Assembly (NCBI GenBank): GCA_964017065.1
Contig: OZ024786.1
Location: forward strand, 4,565,781-4,629,780
Direction of reading: 5' to 3'
Length of the DNA stretch: 64,000 nucleotides
From: Haliclona indistincta
Taxonomy: Eukaryota > Porifera > Demospongiae > Haplosclerida > Chalinidae
Every line of letters begins with the position of its first letter. Position 1 is the stretch's first letter. Made by a program: the position numbers and the translations under genes. Below the pieces are notes generated by a model that did not search any database, was not told the DNA's origin, and saw only the letters and a list, made by a program, of their open reading frames with translations. Of this stretch, positions 11,853-22,549 are shown one piece after another.

Positions 11853-14249
11853 ATGGAATTCTCAACAAGTGGAACACTACCAGTGACTGACCAGGAGCCC
11901 CAAAGCCCCAGGATGGCTGAGGGGAGAGAGTCCAGCAGTCACTGGGGAGCTGTTCACTCAGAGCTCGGCGGTGCGTTACAGAGTCAGCTGTTGACGCCGA
12001 CGCCGTGGAACCAAGCCGGACTGTCCTCGCAGCCTGAAGACACGAAGCTGCCGGAGGGACACCTTTACTCGCTTAACTCGGCCAGACTAAAGAGGGCGCA
12101 CCTGAAGCTCGTGGCAGAGGCGCTGGGTTTGCCCACTGGCGCGGGAGTGGAGGAGACTCGCCAGCTGATTGAAGGTCATATAATTTCTACCAACAGAGAG
12201 CCAGGGCTGGTTCAAGTTATTGTACGGGAGATGAGACGAGTCCGACTGAGTCAACGAATCTATCTGGTAGATCAAACAGGTGTGTTTGCTGAGGCGGACA
12301 GGGAAGACGGCCAAGACACGCAGTCTGCCGACATCACTTCCGAACTCGAGGAGCTGTGTGCACAACTCGAGAGGGCTAACTGCGAGCTTGACAGACTTCA
12401 GCGTCAACTGCAGGAAACAGTCAAAGCTCACGAAGGAGAACTGAAGAAAGAGAGAGACAGGGTCAAGCAACTCTGGAAGCAGATGTGCGACCGCGTGGGT
12501 AAACTCGACTCCGCCCTCGCTCAGAAGGATGCTTTGATTGAGGGGCTCAACCAGCAGCTTGCAGCTACAGCTACTCGCGCGGATCGCGCTGCTAGTCTGG
12601 AGAGAGCCAGAGAGCGTGCTGCAGAAGAACGTGCTACCACCAGTCTGCAGTTACCTCTACCAACAGAGGAGGACCCTCGGGAGCCTGTGTATCCACACTC
12701 CGAATCTTCTCTCTCTCCCTCTCACTCAGTTCATTTACAGGATGCACAGTTGCATCCTCTTTGTATTCAATTTTCTCCTCACCACGCAGGTAGACGTCGG
12801 GAAGACCGACAGACTCCCCCAACTCATCATCGTAGAGGAAAGGCTCCTCCAGTACAACAGTTTACGGGTGACAATTCGGATGAGCTGCTCGATGACTGGC
12901 TACCTACGTTAGAGCGTGCAGGAGCATGGAACGCATGGAGTCAGGAAGAGCTACTCATGCAGATGGCGGGTCATCTGCGAGGCAGAGCGCTGCAAGAATG
13001 GAATCTGCTGACACAAGAGGAAAGGAGTAGCTGGGGCACTGCAGTTGAAGCCTTGAAGAGTAGACTGGAGCCGAGAGACAGAGCATTGGCTGCTCAAGAC
13101 TTCAGACATGCTACCCAAAGGAAATCTGAAACTGTGGCAGATTATGTTCGACGCATGGAGCGTGCATTCCAGCTAGCATATGGACGAGATGGCATGCTCA
13201 GGGAGACCAGACAGATGATTCTGTTCACCCAGCTGCAGGAGGGTTTGCTGTATCGTTTGGTAGAGAGTCCAGCTGTGTCAGGTGCGAAAAGTTACACAGA
13301 ACTCTGTCTTGCAGCGAAGAATGAGGAGAGGCGACAGGCTGAGCTGGAGAAGAGAAGAGAGTACAGCAGGGACTCACAATCAGCACCTCAGTCTCCGGCA
13401 CAGAACCACAACAAACCAACGCCTGGGCAGCGACGCTGCTACAACTGCGGAGAACCTGGTCATCTGGCTAGCAATTGTCCTAACCCACCTTCATCAGATG
13501 GTAAAGGGTCTCATAGAAACCGAGGTGTTCACTCTTCAGATACCACTCCTCCAAACACCTCAGATCCTGTTACTGATCCTCTTTCTCTTCTCTTTTCAGA
13601 TGAGTCAGATGAGGAAAAGTGCCGTCAAGTAACGGTAGAGGATAAGGGCAGTCGCAGCATTTGTGCACCGCTACAGGTGGAAGGAGTACCTGCTTATGGT
13701 CTCGTAGACACTGGTGCTGATATCACTATCATAGGACCACGCTTGTTCAAGAAGGTGGCAGCAGTGTCCAGACTTAAGAAAAAAGACTTTAAGCCTGCCG
13801 ATAAGACACCACATGGCTATGATGGCAGATCGTTTGAGCTTCATGGACGCATGCAGCTAACTCTTTCTTTTGACGGACAAGAGATGAAGACGATGGTCTA
13901 CATAAAGATGGATGTTGAAGATCAGCTTCTGTTGTCGGAAGGTGTGTGCCGACAACTGGGCATCGTCAAATATCATCCTAATGTCGAAGTGTGGAGGGGA
14001 TGCAAGAAGAGGAAGAAGCCGAAGAAGCTGAAGGAGCCAAAGGTTCCCAGGGTATCCTGCACAGTCAAGCTAGTGAAACCATGTCCTCCTGATCTACCAG
14101 CTGGATCGTATTGGTATGGCACCAAGCGTGCAGGTACAGGACGTCCTCCTAAATGGACTGAACATGTCTCCAGTCAGAATGTGTTAGAACCTCAAACTTC
14201 CTCTCGTCATCAGACAACTCATCATTATGATCTAAGACCTCGCAAGTAG
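11853..14249 (+). CDS. retroelement Gag-protease polyprotein
   Basis: The protein has 798 residues from ATG 11853, the first in-frame ATG after the primer-binding site (an upstream in-frame TTG lies inside the LTR). The order is: SAP-like helical segment (about 70-115), a long charged coiled coil (about 163-245), a Retrotrans_gag capsid-like region (about 337-492), a CCHC zinc knuckle CYNCGEPGHLASNCP (about 529-543), and a retropepsin-like domain with active-site DTGADITIIG (Asp about residue 619). It then ends in a basic tail. Gag would assemble the particle and bind element RNA through the knuckle, and the protease would process it. No polymerase follows. The frame has no stops or shifts, consistent with the matching LTRs. 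Confidence 0.93.
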   Translation: MEFSTSGTLPVTDQEPQSPRMAEGRESSSHWGAVHSELGGALQSQLLTPTPWNQAGLSSQPEDTKLPEGHLYSLNSARLKRAHLKLVAEALGLPTGAGVEETRQLIEGHIISTNREPGLVQVIVREMRRVRLSQRIYLVDQTGVFAEADREDGQDTQSADITSELEELCAQLERANCELDRLQRQLQETVKAHEGELKKERDRVKQLWKQMCDRVGKLDSALAQKDALIEGLNQQLAATATRADRAASLERARERAAEERATTSLQLPLPTEEDPREPVYPHSESSLSPSHSVHLQDAQLHPLCIQFSPHHAGRRREDRQTPPTHHRRGKAPPVQQFTGDNSDELLDDWLPTLERAGAWNAWSQEELLMQMAGHLRGRALQEWNLLTQEERSSWGTAVEALKSRLEPRDRALAAQDFRHATQRKSETVADYVRRMERAFQLAYGRDGMLRETRQMILFTQLQEGLLYRLVESPAVSGAKSYTELCLAAKNEERRQAELEKRREYSRDSQSAPQSPAQNHNKPTPGQRRCYNCGEPGHLASNCPNPPSSDGKGSHRNRGVHSSDTTPPNTSDPVTDPLSLLFSDESDEEKCRQVTVEDKGSRSICAPLQVEGVPAYGLVDTGADITIIGPRLFKKVAAVSRLKKKDFKPADKTPHGYDGRSFELHGRMQLTLSFDGQEMKTMVYIKMDVEDQLLLSEGVCRQLGIVKYHPNVEVWRGCKKRKKPKKLKEPKVPRVSCTVKLVKPCPPDLPAGSYWYGTKRAGTGRPPKWTEHVSSQNVLEPQTSSRHQTTHHYDLRPRK

Positions 14250-14288
14250 GGTTAACGCTCGGGACGAGCTTCTCCAAAGGAGGGAGTA

Positions 14289-14503
14289 TGTAACAGTGTC
14301 GTCGAAACCTGTCTAGTCCTGTTCCTGTATTGTGGTGTATGTGACTGTGATTGAACTTGTGAACTGATGTATTGTGATTGTTGTAGAATAATGGACCTCT
14401 GTGTTTGTTCGTTGCTGTGTTTTGCACGGCCTCCTGTGTGTTTGTATATAAATGTGCGTGTGATGATTTGAATTAGGGTATTTTTTGGAAGAACTAGTTT
14501 ACA
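14289..14503 (+). repeat. 3' LTR (215 bp)
   Basis: Identical in length and, as far as read, in sequence to the 5' LTR. It follows the short spacer and purine tract after the Gag stop. GAGG follows directly as the target duplication. Confidence 0.95.
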
Positions 14504-14934
14504 GAGGTACCAGAGATAGAGGGAAAGGCCGAGGTGGTGGCACCAGAGGAGGTCACAGTGGCACCTGCATTAGTTGCCCTAAAACTGAAGTACAGGGGAG
14601 CGACGTAAAAGGAGGACATCGTCGCCGCAACTGCCGTTCGGCGTGGTATAGACATCACTTGGGCCAGGGAGGCTGGGCAATTGTGAGTGAACTTGTATTA
14701 TACATTATAATATAATAATAATTATTGTCACTGACTTTCTGGAGTATCTAAAATTACAAACAATAATTATTATTACCATCAAAATCATTATTAATTATGG
14801 TCTCTCTCTCTCAGTGATGCTCATGATCTATATTAACCCTGATTGTTGATTGCTTGGGCGGAAGTACAATCTGCAAATTTGACTGAACCCTATATAAAGG
14901 ACAGCTAATTCAAAATTTTTACTAAAAAATCATA

Positions 14935-15655
14935 ATGAGCGGGAGCGAGGAGGACTCTATTTTATACCAAGCTGAATTTGCTGTAGACATGGACGACTAT
15001 GAGGACTTTGAGGAGGAGCAACGCCGAAAAGAAGAGTTAGACCTGCAACAAATGGAAGAACAGGAGGGACAAGAACAGTAACCACAGCAGCGACAAGAAG
15101 AGCAACCACAGCAGCGACAAGAAGAGCAACCACAGCAGCGACAAGAAGAGCAACCATAGCAGCGACAAGAACAGCAACGACAGCAGCCACAAAAGCGCAG
15201 GCAAAGGCGGAAGAGGAGAGCTGGGCCTCAAATGTGCAGATATAATATAGTGAGTGCATTTTTAATTGTATTATTTTTCTTTCCAATCACAGAAATCAGC
15301 TAAGATCATAAACATATTTAAAAACTAGATATGAAGACAAAAGACATGTACTTTCCTGTCGGTTGACACAGGAATTAGACAGGAAATATGCTCCCGAATA
15401 TTGTAGGATAATATTGCATGCATGGTGCATGCGTGGGTGTTGGTATATAAGGTGTACAGGTATGATAGTTAATCATTCCTAGGCAACGTGCAGCCACTCA
15501 GTTTGTCCCACCCCCCCCCCCCACCCCAGTGTGCTGAAGGGTGCTGATATGCATTTGATATCTTTCTGAGTATTTTCCTCTCAGTTACCAACCAATAGAT
15601 GAGGTGATCAAAGCAGGAGCAAGAGCAGGGAGCAAGGCTGTGGACTCTGTCTGCT
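14935..15655 (+). pseudogene. Q/E-rich two-exon gene with internal stops
   Basis: ATG 14935 starts an acidic frame (SGSEEDSILYQAEFAVDMDD) followed by 24-bp repeats coding PQQRQEEQ. A TAA (about 15079) and a TAG (about 15157) each replace a Gln codon by a C-to-T change. The frame reaches a consensus donor GTGAGT near 15250. A last exon is likely at 15583-15655 (acceptor CTCTCAG, then YQPIDEVIKAGARAG... and a TAA). The protein is unknown. Acidic plus Gln-rich composition resembles a nuclear protein. It may be downstream exons of the LTR-interrupted gene at 11346. Internal stops argue that it is dead, unless the repeats are spliced out. Confidence 0.4.
15075..15190. repeat. 24-bp coding minisatellite
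   Basis: Units of CCACAGCAGCGACAAGAAGA plus GCAA repeat three full times and one partial time. On the minus strand the same repeat gives an artefactual Leu/Trp-rich frame. Confidence 0.85.
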
Positions 15656-15699
15656 AATTATTGTGATTACTTTTGTAATTATTGTGTTTGCACTGGTGC

Positions 15700-17220
15700 G
15701 ACAAAAATTTTTTCAGGTCAGCACTATGATGTTGGCATAGTGCTTGAGATTGACCAACGAGCTTATTTAGCCTGTCTAAAGAAATCCTAGCTGGCGTGTT
15801 TTTTTTTAAAGCACCATTGTGAATGCAATATCAGTTGTGTGAGCTGTTTAAGTTTCTTTGGGTTTTACCAGAGCATTTTGTCCTCTAAAGAGGTTTTATC
15901 TCTGGGTTTTTTCCCTTGGGTGATGTTAGACCAGCATCACCCATGAATACGAAGTATTATCTCTTTTTCTTTTGGTCTCAGCTCAAATTTGTTTAGAGTG
16001 TGTTACTTGCGTAATGTGTGTGTGTGTGTACGTGGTAGAGTTCAAGCTGCGTCTAAAGATTGTTAAAGTTGGGCATTGTGCATTTCGAGATGGTTGGTTA
16101 ATTATTCACATGAGGCGAGCTTAGTTCATAGTTATAGTGGAGTGTGCGAGCTGTTCAGTTAATGCTTTGCATCGAGCTTGTGTTTGCAAGGTAGAGGTTG
16201 ACTGCCTTAGGCATACCATAATATATTTTATTGTCAAGTTGATTTTGAGTTCTTCAGTTTTGTACTTTTCATGTGTGTCATGTGACATAAGAAAATGTTT
16301 GTGGCGTGCACAGCAGGCCTTAACCAAATGTATGGTGTTATGGTGTATGCAAGTGGGTGCATGTTCGGGAGTATTAGTTACAGTTCTCTGCGGTGCACGC
16401 GCATTCACAGCTTAGCTATAAAAGCACTTACTGCATGTAGGTCAGTCTTTGTAGCCGCTTGTTCCACATTGCAGTCTTTGCCGATGCGCTAGTCTTTTTA
16501 CATTGTCCCAGTGAATTCGTGCTACTGTTAGGCCTCTTGGTTCTAAGCCTTTGTGCTGCAACAGTGCTACTGCTCACTTCTCAACTAGGCTGTGCAGCGT
16601 CTGCCGGTTTCAGCTACTGGGCAACAGTGCCGCTTCTAGATCTGCTACTGCTCACTTCTCCACTGTGCAGCATTCAGCTTCGTCGCTACTGTTCACTTTC
16701 AGTCTGTGCAGCGCCAGTGCGGCTCTTCTCCGCTGTGCAGTGTTAAGTCAGTCGGTGTTTCTGCAACTGTTCACTTCTCTGCGGTGCAACCGTCTCTGCT
16801 ACTACATGCTTCTCCGTTGTGCAGTAGTGCTTTAGCTATACTGTTCACTTTGCGGGGTTTGTGGTACGTAATAGTACCATCAAATTTTTGGGTCTGTTTT
16901 AAAAAATACAATGATGATCACATGACTTTTTGTTAAAAAAATAATAATTGATGGTATCAAATTTGTTGGAACTGTTTCAAACAATATTAACAAGATTTTA
17001 TTAACAAGATTTTCAAGATATTAACAAGATAACAACAAGATTCAATATTATTATTCCAAAACAGTCATGTGACATACTCCAATAAAATGCTGGTAATAGT
17101 TATTTCAAGCCAGACAATAGTTCAGAGAGATCTGAGGTGGAAGTTGTAGAGATCTGCTGCTGATTTGTTGAAAGGTAGGTTGAAGGCTGCTGATTAGTCG
17201 AGATCAGCTGAAAGATATAA
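15700..17220. other. gene-poor stretch with irregular repeats
   Basis: No supported gene. Between 16560 and 16830 the motif GCTACTG(C/T)TCACTTCTC and the word CTGTGCAG recur irregularly, opening overlapping Cys/Leu/Ser-rich frames on the plus strand that look like composition artefacts. A run of C (about 15515) and a TG run (about 16018) are also present. Confidence 0.4.
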
Positions 17221-17235
17221 AAGTACTGTATAGCT

Positions 17236-17391
17236 GCTGTATAGCGGGAAATTATCGATCTGCTGCTGTAGAGAATTTCGCATTATGCATGAGATAGAAT
17301 TTCGAATTAAATTTTCGCTAATCAGCACTATTGCCCTATCTTTGTCAACAAAAACAAGACATTCATGGATAATATTCCCGCTTTACTGTAT
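17236..17391. mobile_element. decayed copy of the CCGTATAGCGGG MITE
   Basis: The left part reads TGTATAGCGGGAAATT and the right part TTCCCGCTTTACTGTA. The centre matches the well-preserved copy at 45899-46094 (for example CTATCTTTGTCAACAAA and ACAAGACATTC). Many substitutions mark it as old. Confidence 0.7.
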
Positions 17392-17454
17392 TTGTCCTGG
17401 ATGTCCATTGTAATGCAAAAATGAGCAGAGAAAAAGAAATAGACCTTCTGATAT

Positions 17455-17595
17455 GAAGAAATCAATCAAGGCAATTAAAGTGAGATGTGAAGAGTTGAAA
17501 CAGCTGCTGCAGATAGAAGATGAGATGCAATAAAAGCTGATGTCAGAAAGGACGCAATTATTAGAGGCTCGAAAACGAAGACTGGAAGAGGAATA
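17455..17595 (+). pseudogene. coiled-coil fragment
   Basis: The plus frame from ATG 17455 reads MKKSIKAIKVRCEELKQLLQ and then hits TAA. The frame continues after the stop with RTQLLEARKRRLEEE and another stop. It is a short Lys/Glu/Leu coiled coil, possibly from a TE protein, and it is broken. The long minus-strand frame here (17383-17802) is an overlap artefact. Confidence 0.3.
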
Positions 17596-17899
17596 GATTT
17601 TAGAGAAGTGCACGTTTTTCTGCCAATCCATCAGCCGTTGTAAGTTCCAGGTTATTTGCCATCTTAGCGTCACAGTGAGATTCTCTGTCAGTGACCACAT
17701 TCTACTTCTCTGTTCGACCTCAATCAGTGGGATTCTCCGTCCAGTCGGTGACCACATTCTACTTATCTCGCCCGTTCTCGCGAAGCTGTTATGTCGGTGC
17801 ACACATTTTACTCATCTGTCCAACCTCATGCAGCAACAAGACATGGAGAAGGTTATTATAGGATGCGGTGATTACGAATTGCGCCAATGATACTCATTT

Positions 17900-20400
17900 C
17901 TGTCTGTGCCACAAGAGAAGTGGTTAATGATCAATACTAATCAATTCTCCCCTTCTTCTGAGAGCCGCTTTGCCTGATCTTCGATGTACGTTAATAGATA
18001 AGTTCAGTGATATTTTAGTGATAATTATATTCAGTGATATGTGCCTTGCTGTATCAAGAAATTCACGTAACCACTCAGAGTCATCTCAGAGTCATCTGGT
18101 CCTCAGCACTTAAATACTCCATTAGCAATATATACAAACACTGTTCTTTCTCTCTGTTTACTTTGAATGACTCTGGTCCTCTTTCATGTTGAGATGGTAT
18201 TAAAGTAGTAACGCCAGCTATCATCGACCATTGTAGCACAAGGACCCACACATGCTACTAACTACAGGAAAACTCTAGCACTTAATAGCAATAGGTACAA
18301 ACATTTATGATGATTTTCAAAGACAAAGAACCAGCTGTTTGCACATTGAAGCTGCACACGCTGTTATAATACAGAGCAACCAATTTTCTGGATACAATGC
18401 GTCAAGTGCAATGGGTGGTATCATTGCGCTTCTATTGGCATTAGTAATAAATATTTTTAAAGTGGGAAAAAATTCACATGGGGGCTATTTGTATAGTCTG
18501 ACACAATTATGATAAATCATTGTTTTCTACTATTGTAGTACCACCCAGAAATGGAGACATTATATTTTTCATATGCACGCTGTGTATATGCATGTGTTTG
18601 CACTCAGTTGTTTAAAATTGAATATGCTGAATTTAAGGAGTAAGTCACGTTCTATGGTTACTATCTTCTGTCGTTTCAAAAGTTTTTGTTCGGCATATAC
18701 TTCGAGCATGACGGCCGTGACCACAAGAAGTCGCAGTCGGGGACATGGAAGAGATGGTATGTTGTTGGAGAGTGTCATCAGGAACGAAATAGCTAATGGT
18801 CAGTTGAAAGTAGTGAATATGAGTTTATTCTACATGTACATGTTGGGCTCCTGCAAGTACACTTGCGACTTTTATGCTTTCTCTGCACAGAGGAGGATAT
18901 TGGGCATTCTCCGACAACTCAAGATCTGTATCATGTAATCTGCAGCATTGAGGATTCTTCTGTGCAGGGAAAACAGCTCTAATATCAAAAGCTGTTCCAC
19001 CCTGTTCTCCTTGTAAGTGGTAAAGAGCCGCCCGCGATTGCTTCATTAGGTTTCATGAGCTGTAGTTGCTTGTACGTCATGACAGTGAGATAAACATCAA
19101 CTCAAAACACACAATTTATCTCGGCTGGAATCATTCTAGATCAGCTGTTGGTGGATGCAGACAACTTCAATCTCTGCAGCTTACTTGTGGCGGCATGCGA
19201 CAGTGAAATGAACACACGGTTCTCTTTTTCAAGTAAAGACGGCACCTGATTTCCCCGATCAAGAAGTATGTTTTTATCAGTCCTTTGGGATTATGGAACT
19301 TGACCTGTCGACGAGAGGAAATATTATTTCTGTGTTCATACAGGTTAGTGAGTGTGCTTGTATAGCACTTAACTTCTGTAGAATGCAATGGTGAACTTAA
19401 TTTGTTGCATGTGTTTGAAGGGTAACAAGTTTTCATTCAAAATAATTAAGTTTGCTTGTTGTTCTTGTCTCCCAGCATGATGAGCATTATGTATTACCAA
19501 TTTAATGCATAATATTTATTGTTAGGATGAAATTAATGGTTAACTGGATCAGTTCTCGTTTAATCCGTGACAAAAAAAGCATCATGATCGCGTAAAACAG
19601 CTTTATTTAAAAGGTTAGTTTCAACTTGTTATAAGAGGAGTCATTCACGCATGCCAAACAAACAGTAAGTTGTCTACAATGTCACATGCATGAGTAATAA
19701 TGAATTTTTTCGCATATACTAGAAATACTGACTGCAACAAAAATACAAGCATCAAAAGACATTTTGTAACTATGGTGATACCGTACCTTGACTCATTCAC
19801 TAATTTCAGTTTGGTTTATCAATCATTGATTTAGCTACTCAGCGTACAAAAAGGCTATCGAGTTGCTGTTTGTTTTGAACAAAAGCTTTTCAATAATAAA
19901 ACTACTTACAATAACCTAGTTTAGCTGTGCATATCATTACAGCGAACAAGTGAGGAAGGAGAATAAGAAGAATGAAGCAAAGTACGTTGTATTTGTACAA
20001 GAAGTCATGGAAGGTATAAATAATAGTTAGATACCAAGTCTAAGGATTACAACGTTCATGACAATGGCTTGCAGAGAACACTCTCTTGCTGACTTTTTAT
20101 GCTCAGAACTGCTGATTTTCTGCAAAGATGAGTCAAAGGACACCGTCAGTGATGACAAAATCCATGCCAAATCGAAGTAGTCAAATGACAAGGAGCAATA
20201 ATTATACTTTTTAAGGTACAGCGAAGATACCAACAAGGTGGCTTAAAAGAAAAGAAAGTATAACAGAAAATTGTGGAGCACCATACTAATGTCGAAAACC
20301 AGAGCGATGCTTTGAGAGGCTCTTTAAAATATCATAACCTTAAGAAAGGTTAAGAAGGCTAAGAAAGTTTGTCACCAAATCATCAAGTCTGAGGGAATGA
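17900..20400. other. gene-poor stretch
   Basis: Short frames near 18573-18938 (plus) and 18569-18778 (minus) overlap and neither shows a domain. No repeat array or terminal inverted repeat was found. I cannot support a gene here. Confidence 0.35.
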
Positions 20401-20424
20401 ATGTGAATCAAAATGTGAACACAC

Positions 20425-20765
20425 CTACAATGTTATGGGCAGAGTCAACCAAGCAGACCAAAAATGCTCCCTTTTATGGGTTTACTCACCGCACCATCAA
20501 ATGGTGGTGGCGTGCATTCTTCCATCTCTTCGATCCGTTGATAGTGAATGCCTATATCTTGCAGCAGGAACGAGTTCACACTAACAATCTCGGGTCGAAC
20601 TTGCTTGCCAGCTTCTGTCAAGTGCAGTGATACCGTCACCAGCATCCTCCGGCACACTTTCACAGAGGCAATTCATAAAAAAGGGAGAAAAAAGAGTCAC
20701 TACAACCTATCGTTGCAAGCAATGCAAAGTGCCTCTATGTGTAGTTCCGTGTTTCGAACTATAAT
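20425..20765 (+). pseudogene. piggyBac transposase C-terminal relic
   Basis: Three pieces in the right order but different frames match the end of piggyBac transposases: MGRVNQADQK (cf. MGGVDxADQ), then RTIKWWWRAFFHLFDPLIVN followed by AYIL, then a Cys-rich tail TTYRCKQCKVPLCVVPCFEL followed by a stop. The last piece is the C-terminal zinc-binding domain that targets piggyBac ends. The frame changes show decay. No TTAA-flanked terminal repeats were found nearby. Confidence 0.75.
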
Positions 20766-21906
20766 GGCCGATTCTGATATATCAGAACACTTTTATTACC
20801 AAACGTGTTTCACTCCTTTAAATGAAAATCAGCATGAGGAAAAAATCTGTGTCCCTATGTGGAAAGCGGATTTGCATTCAAGTCAGTACTCCGCCACAGC
20901 TTTGTAACCTTACCACTTTCAAACAGATTCAACTCTTCATGAAAAGTATGCACAAAGTAATAAATATGATTATATTGTCTTGGAACAGACAGACTGTCTC
21001 TCTAGCAAGGCAACTGACAATGACGTATCATCGTAGCATTGTTGGGGTCAAGAAGCAATCTAACAACAATTAAAACTGTTATCCAGCACCCCAATAGCTT
21101 GAATATTGACAGTGTCGGTCCTCATCAAGATAGCAACGAAACAAATGAATCAAAATTCGTGATACTTTGAATGCAACGACCAACTATTAAATTCACCACT
21201 GTCATAAATAAAAGTTTAACACAAGCATAAAAATTATATCCAACCCTACAATAGAAAGAAATCCCATTTTGACCATGCGTATACGTATAGTATATCTTAC
21301 AGAACCGAAGACTTGCAACACAGCAGCTGGTTGTTGTATAGTGGAAAAAACAGCACAATGGGGACGGGGTACTTCGGGACAGCCATGGCCATGGTCTGGT
21401 ACAGTGACTGTATAGACTTAGCTCTGCAGAGAGCACGTGGTCAGCCACGCCTATATTACGGGAGGGGCTGAAATTTACATCATGTACATGTTTAGCTTAT
21501 TGAAAAAAAAACAGCCAAGCAAGAAATAATTGGTCGATTGTGGAAGAGAGAGCACACTAAACAATGAAACACCACCAGTAACTTCGGAGTGGAAGAGAGT
21601 GTGCTCTCGGTGTATATTACCTGAGGTTTGCTTTCTCTATAATAACCATGATTTTTATAAGAAAAAGTCAAAAGTGATCTAAGAGTGATCTTCAATCTCT
21701 GATTAATTCTCATAGTAATCAAAAGATTGATTTACTGCTTGGTGTTCAGCATCTGGTCAGCGAGGCTTCACTCTTAGATGATTTCACAACTTTTTTGCAT
21801 CAACGAGAAGAACAGGATGAAACATGGAAGCTATGGTCTAATTTTGTTTTTTCAGATTGTTATTGCTATGTAACTTTGTTTTTGGCTATTAGAACCTCAA
21901 ACTGGG

Positions 21907-21996
21907 ACTGTGCACATGCTTCTGTACCTTTTACTATTACTGTCCTCATACACTGTGCACATGCTTCTGTACCTTTTACTATTCACACACTCAGGA
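21907..21996. repeat. 45-bp tandem duplication
   Basis: CTGTGCACATGCTTCTGTAC plus CTTTTACTATT occurs at 21907 and 21952, giving two near-identical units. Confidence 0.85.
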
Positions 21997-22012
21997 AAGC
22001 AATGCCAAGATC

Positions 22013-22440
22013 TTGTGTTCTGGACTTGTAGATGTAGCTGATAGTTGCTTGTGTGCTGAGACGAAGGAATCAGCTAAATGTGTAGCAGCACTGTTCACAA
22101 AAGCCCTGACACTGTTTGGCAAATGCCATACACTCTACAATGGCTCGACTCGGTCAGAAAAAGACATAGATGATGCACACTGCCAATCACAGATACAAAC
22201 ATCAAAGAGTTTTTGAAGTATTACAGGGAGTCTTTCCCTATGCAAGCATCCTGTCAAAGATGCGTATACTAGAGGATCATATGATGGACTGGGTAAGAAG
22301 GTGGAAGATGGGAGCAGGGCTATAGGAGAGCAAGGAGCAGAGCCTATTCATGCTCATATGAATAGCCTCGATACCCAGTTCTGTGGGATCGTGAATCCCT
22401 TAGACCGGCTCAAGTACATCGTCAGAGAACAAAACCTATA
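22013..22440 (+). pseudogene. C-terminal fragment of a TE-associated protein
   Basis: Two overlapping frames give FLKYYRESFPYASILSKMRI then LEDHMMDWVRRW, and after a frameshift GEQGAEPIHAHMN, ending in PLDRLKYIVREQNL and a stop. From memory, the KMHILEDH...GEQGAESIHA block is a recurrent signature of uncharacterised multicopy proteins in sponges and cnidarians, thought to be transposon-borne. The frameshift near 22318 marks it as dead. The 23656 ORF may be the N-terminal part of the same family. Confidence 0.45.
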
Positions 22441-22549
22441 ATCTCTCAATACATTACAACCACCAGCAAAGAAGCATAAGAAGCATAAGGATTCACAATA
22501 ATAAAAAAATACTAACAGCACTGTCATGTCACATCATCACTATTATATA

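Larger units (their letters stand above)
11621..14503 (+). mobile_element. non-autonomous LTR retroelement (Gag-protease only)
   Basis: A 2,883-bp element bounded by two 215-bp direct repeats that start TG and end CA, flanked by GAGG on both sides (11617-11620 and 14504-14507), which is a 4-bp target duplication. A TGG-starting primer-binding-site candidate begins at 11837, and a purine tract AAAGGAGGGA lies just before the 3' LTR. The only ORF encodes Gag and an aspartic protease. Reverse transcriptase, RNase H and integrase are absent, so it must use enzymes from a relative. The zinc knuckle and Gag fold suggest the Ty3 (Metaviridae-like) lineage. Confidence 0.93.
11346..14682 (+). pseudogene. 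Pro-rich/RGG-rich gene split by an LTR element
   Basis: The frame from the ATG at 11346 encodes a Pro-rich stretch ending RTRPRRPPKNNRG and is cut by the LTR insertion at 11621. If the element and one 4-bp target copy are ignored, the frame continues after 14507 without a stop into an Arg/Gly-rich (RGG-like) segment, with Cys/His residues, up to a consensus donor GTGAGT at 14683. The element therefore sits in what was an intact exon. RGG segments usually bind RNA or DNA. The gene itself is unrecognised and may be part of another transposon. The likely next exon is at 14935. Confidence 0.45.

Noticed and set aside
11605..11877. Minus-strand ORFs repeated at both LTRs (also 14149-14427)
   Set aside because: They are translations of LTR DNA on the opposite strand and appear twice only because the LTRs are duplicated.
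14957..15286. Minus-strand Leu/Ala/Val-rich membrane-like ORF
   Set aside because: It is the reverse translation of the 24-bp Gln/Glu repeat, so the hydrophobicity is an artefact.
16459..16936. Overlapping Cys/Leu/Ser-rich plus-strand ORFs
   Set aside because: Several frames are open at once over irregular repeats, with no domain and no splice context.
17383..17802. 139-codon minus-strand ORF
   Set aside because: It overlaps a plus-strand coiled-coil fragment and has no recognisable motif; probably chance.
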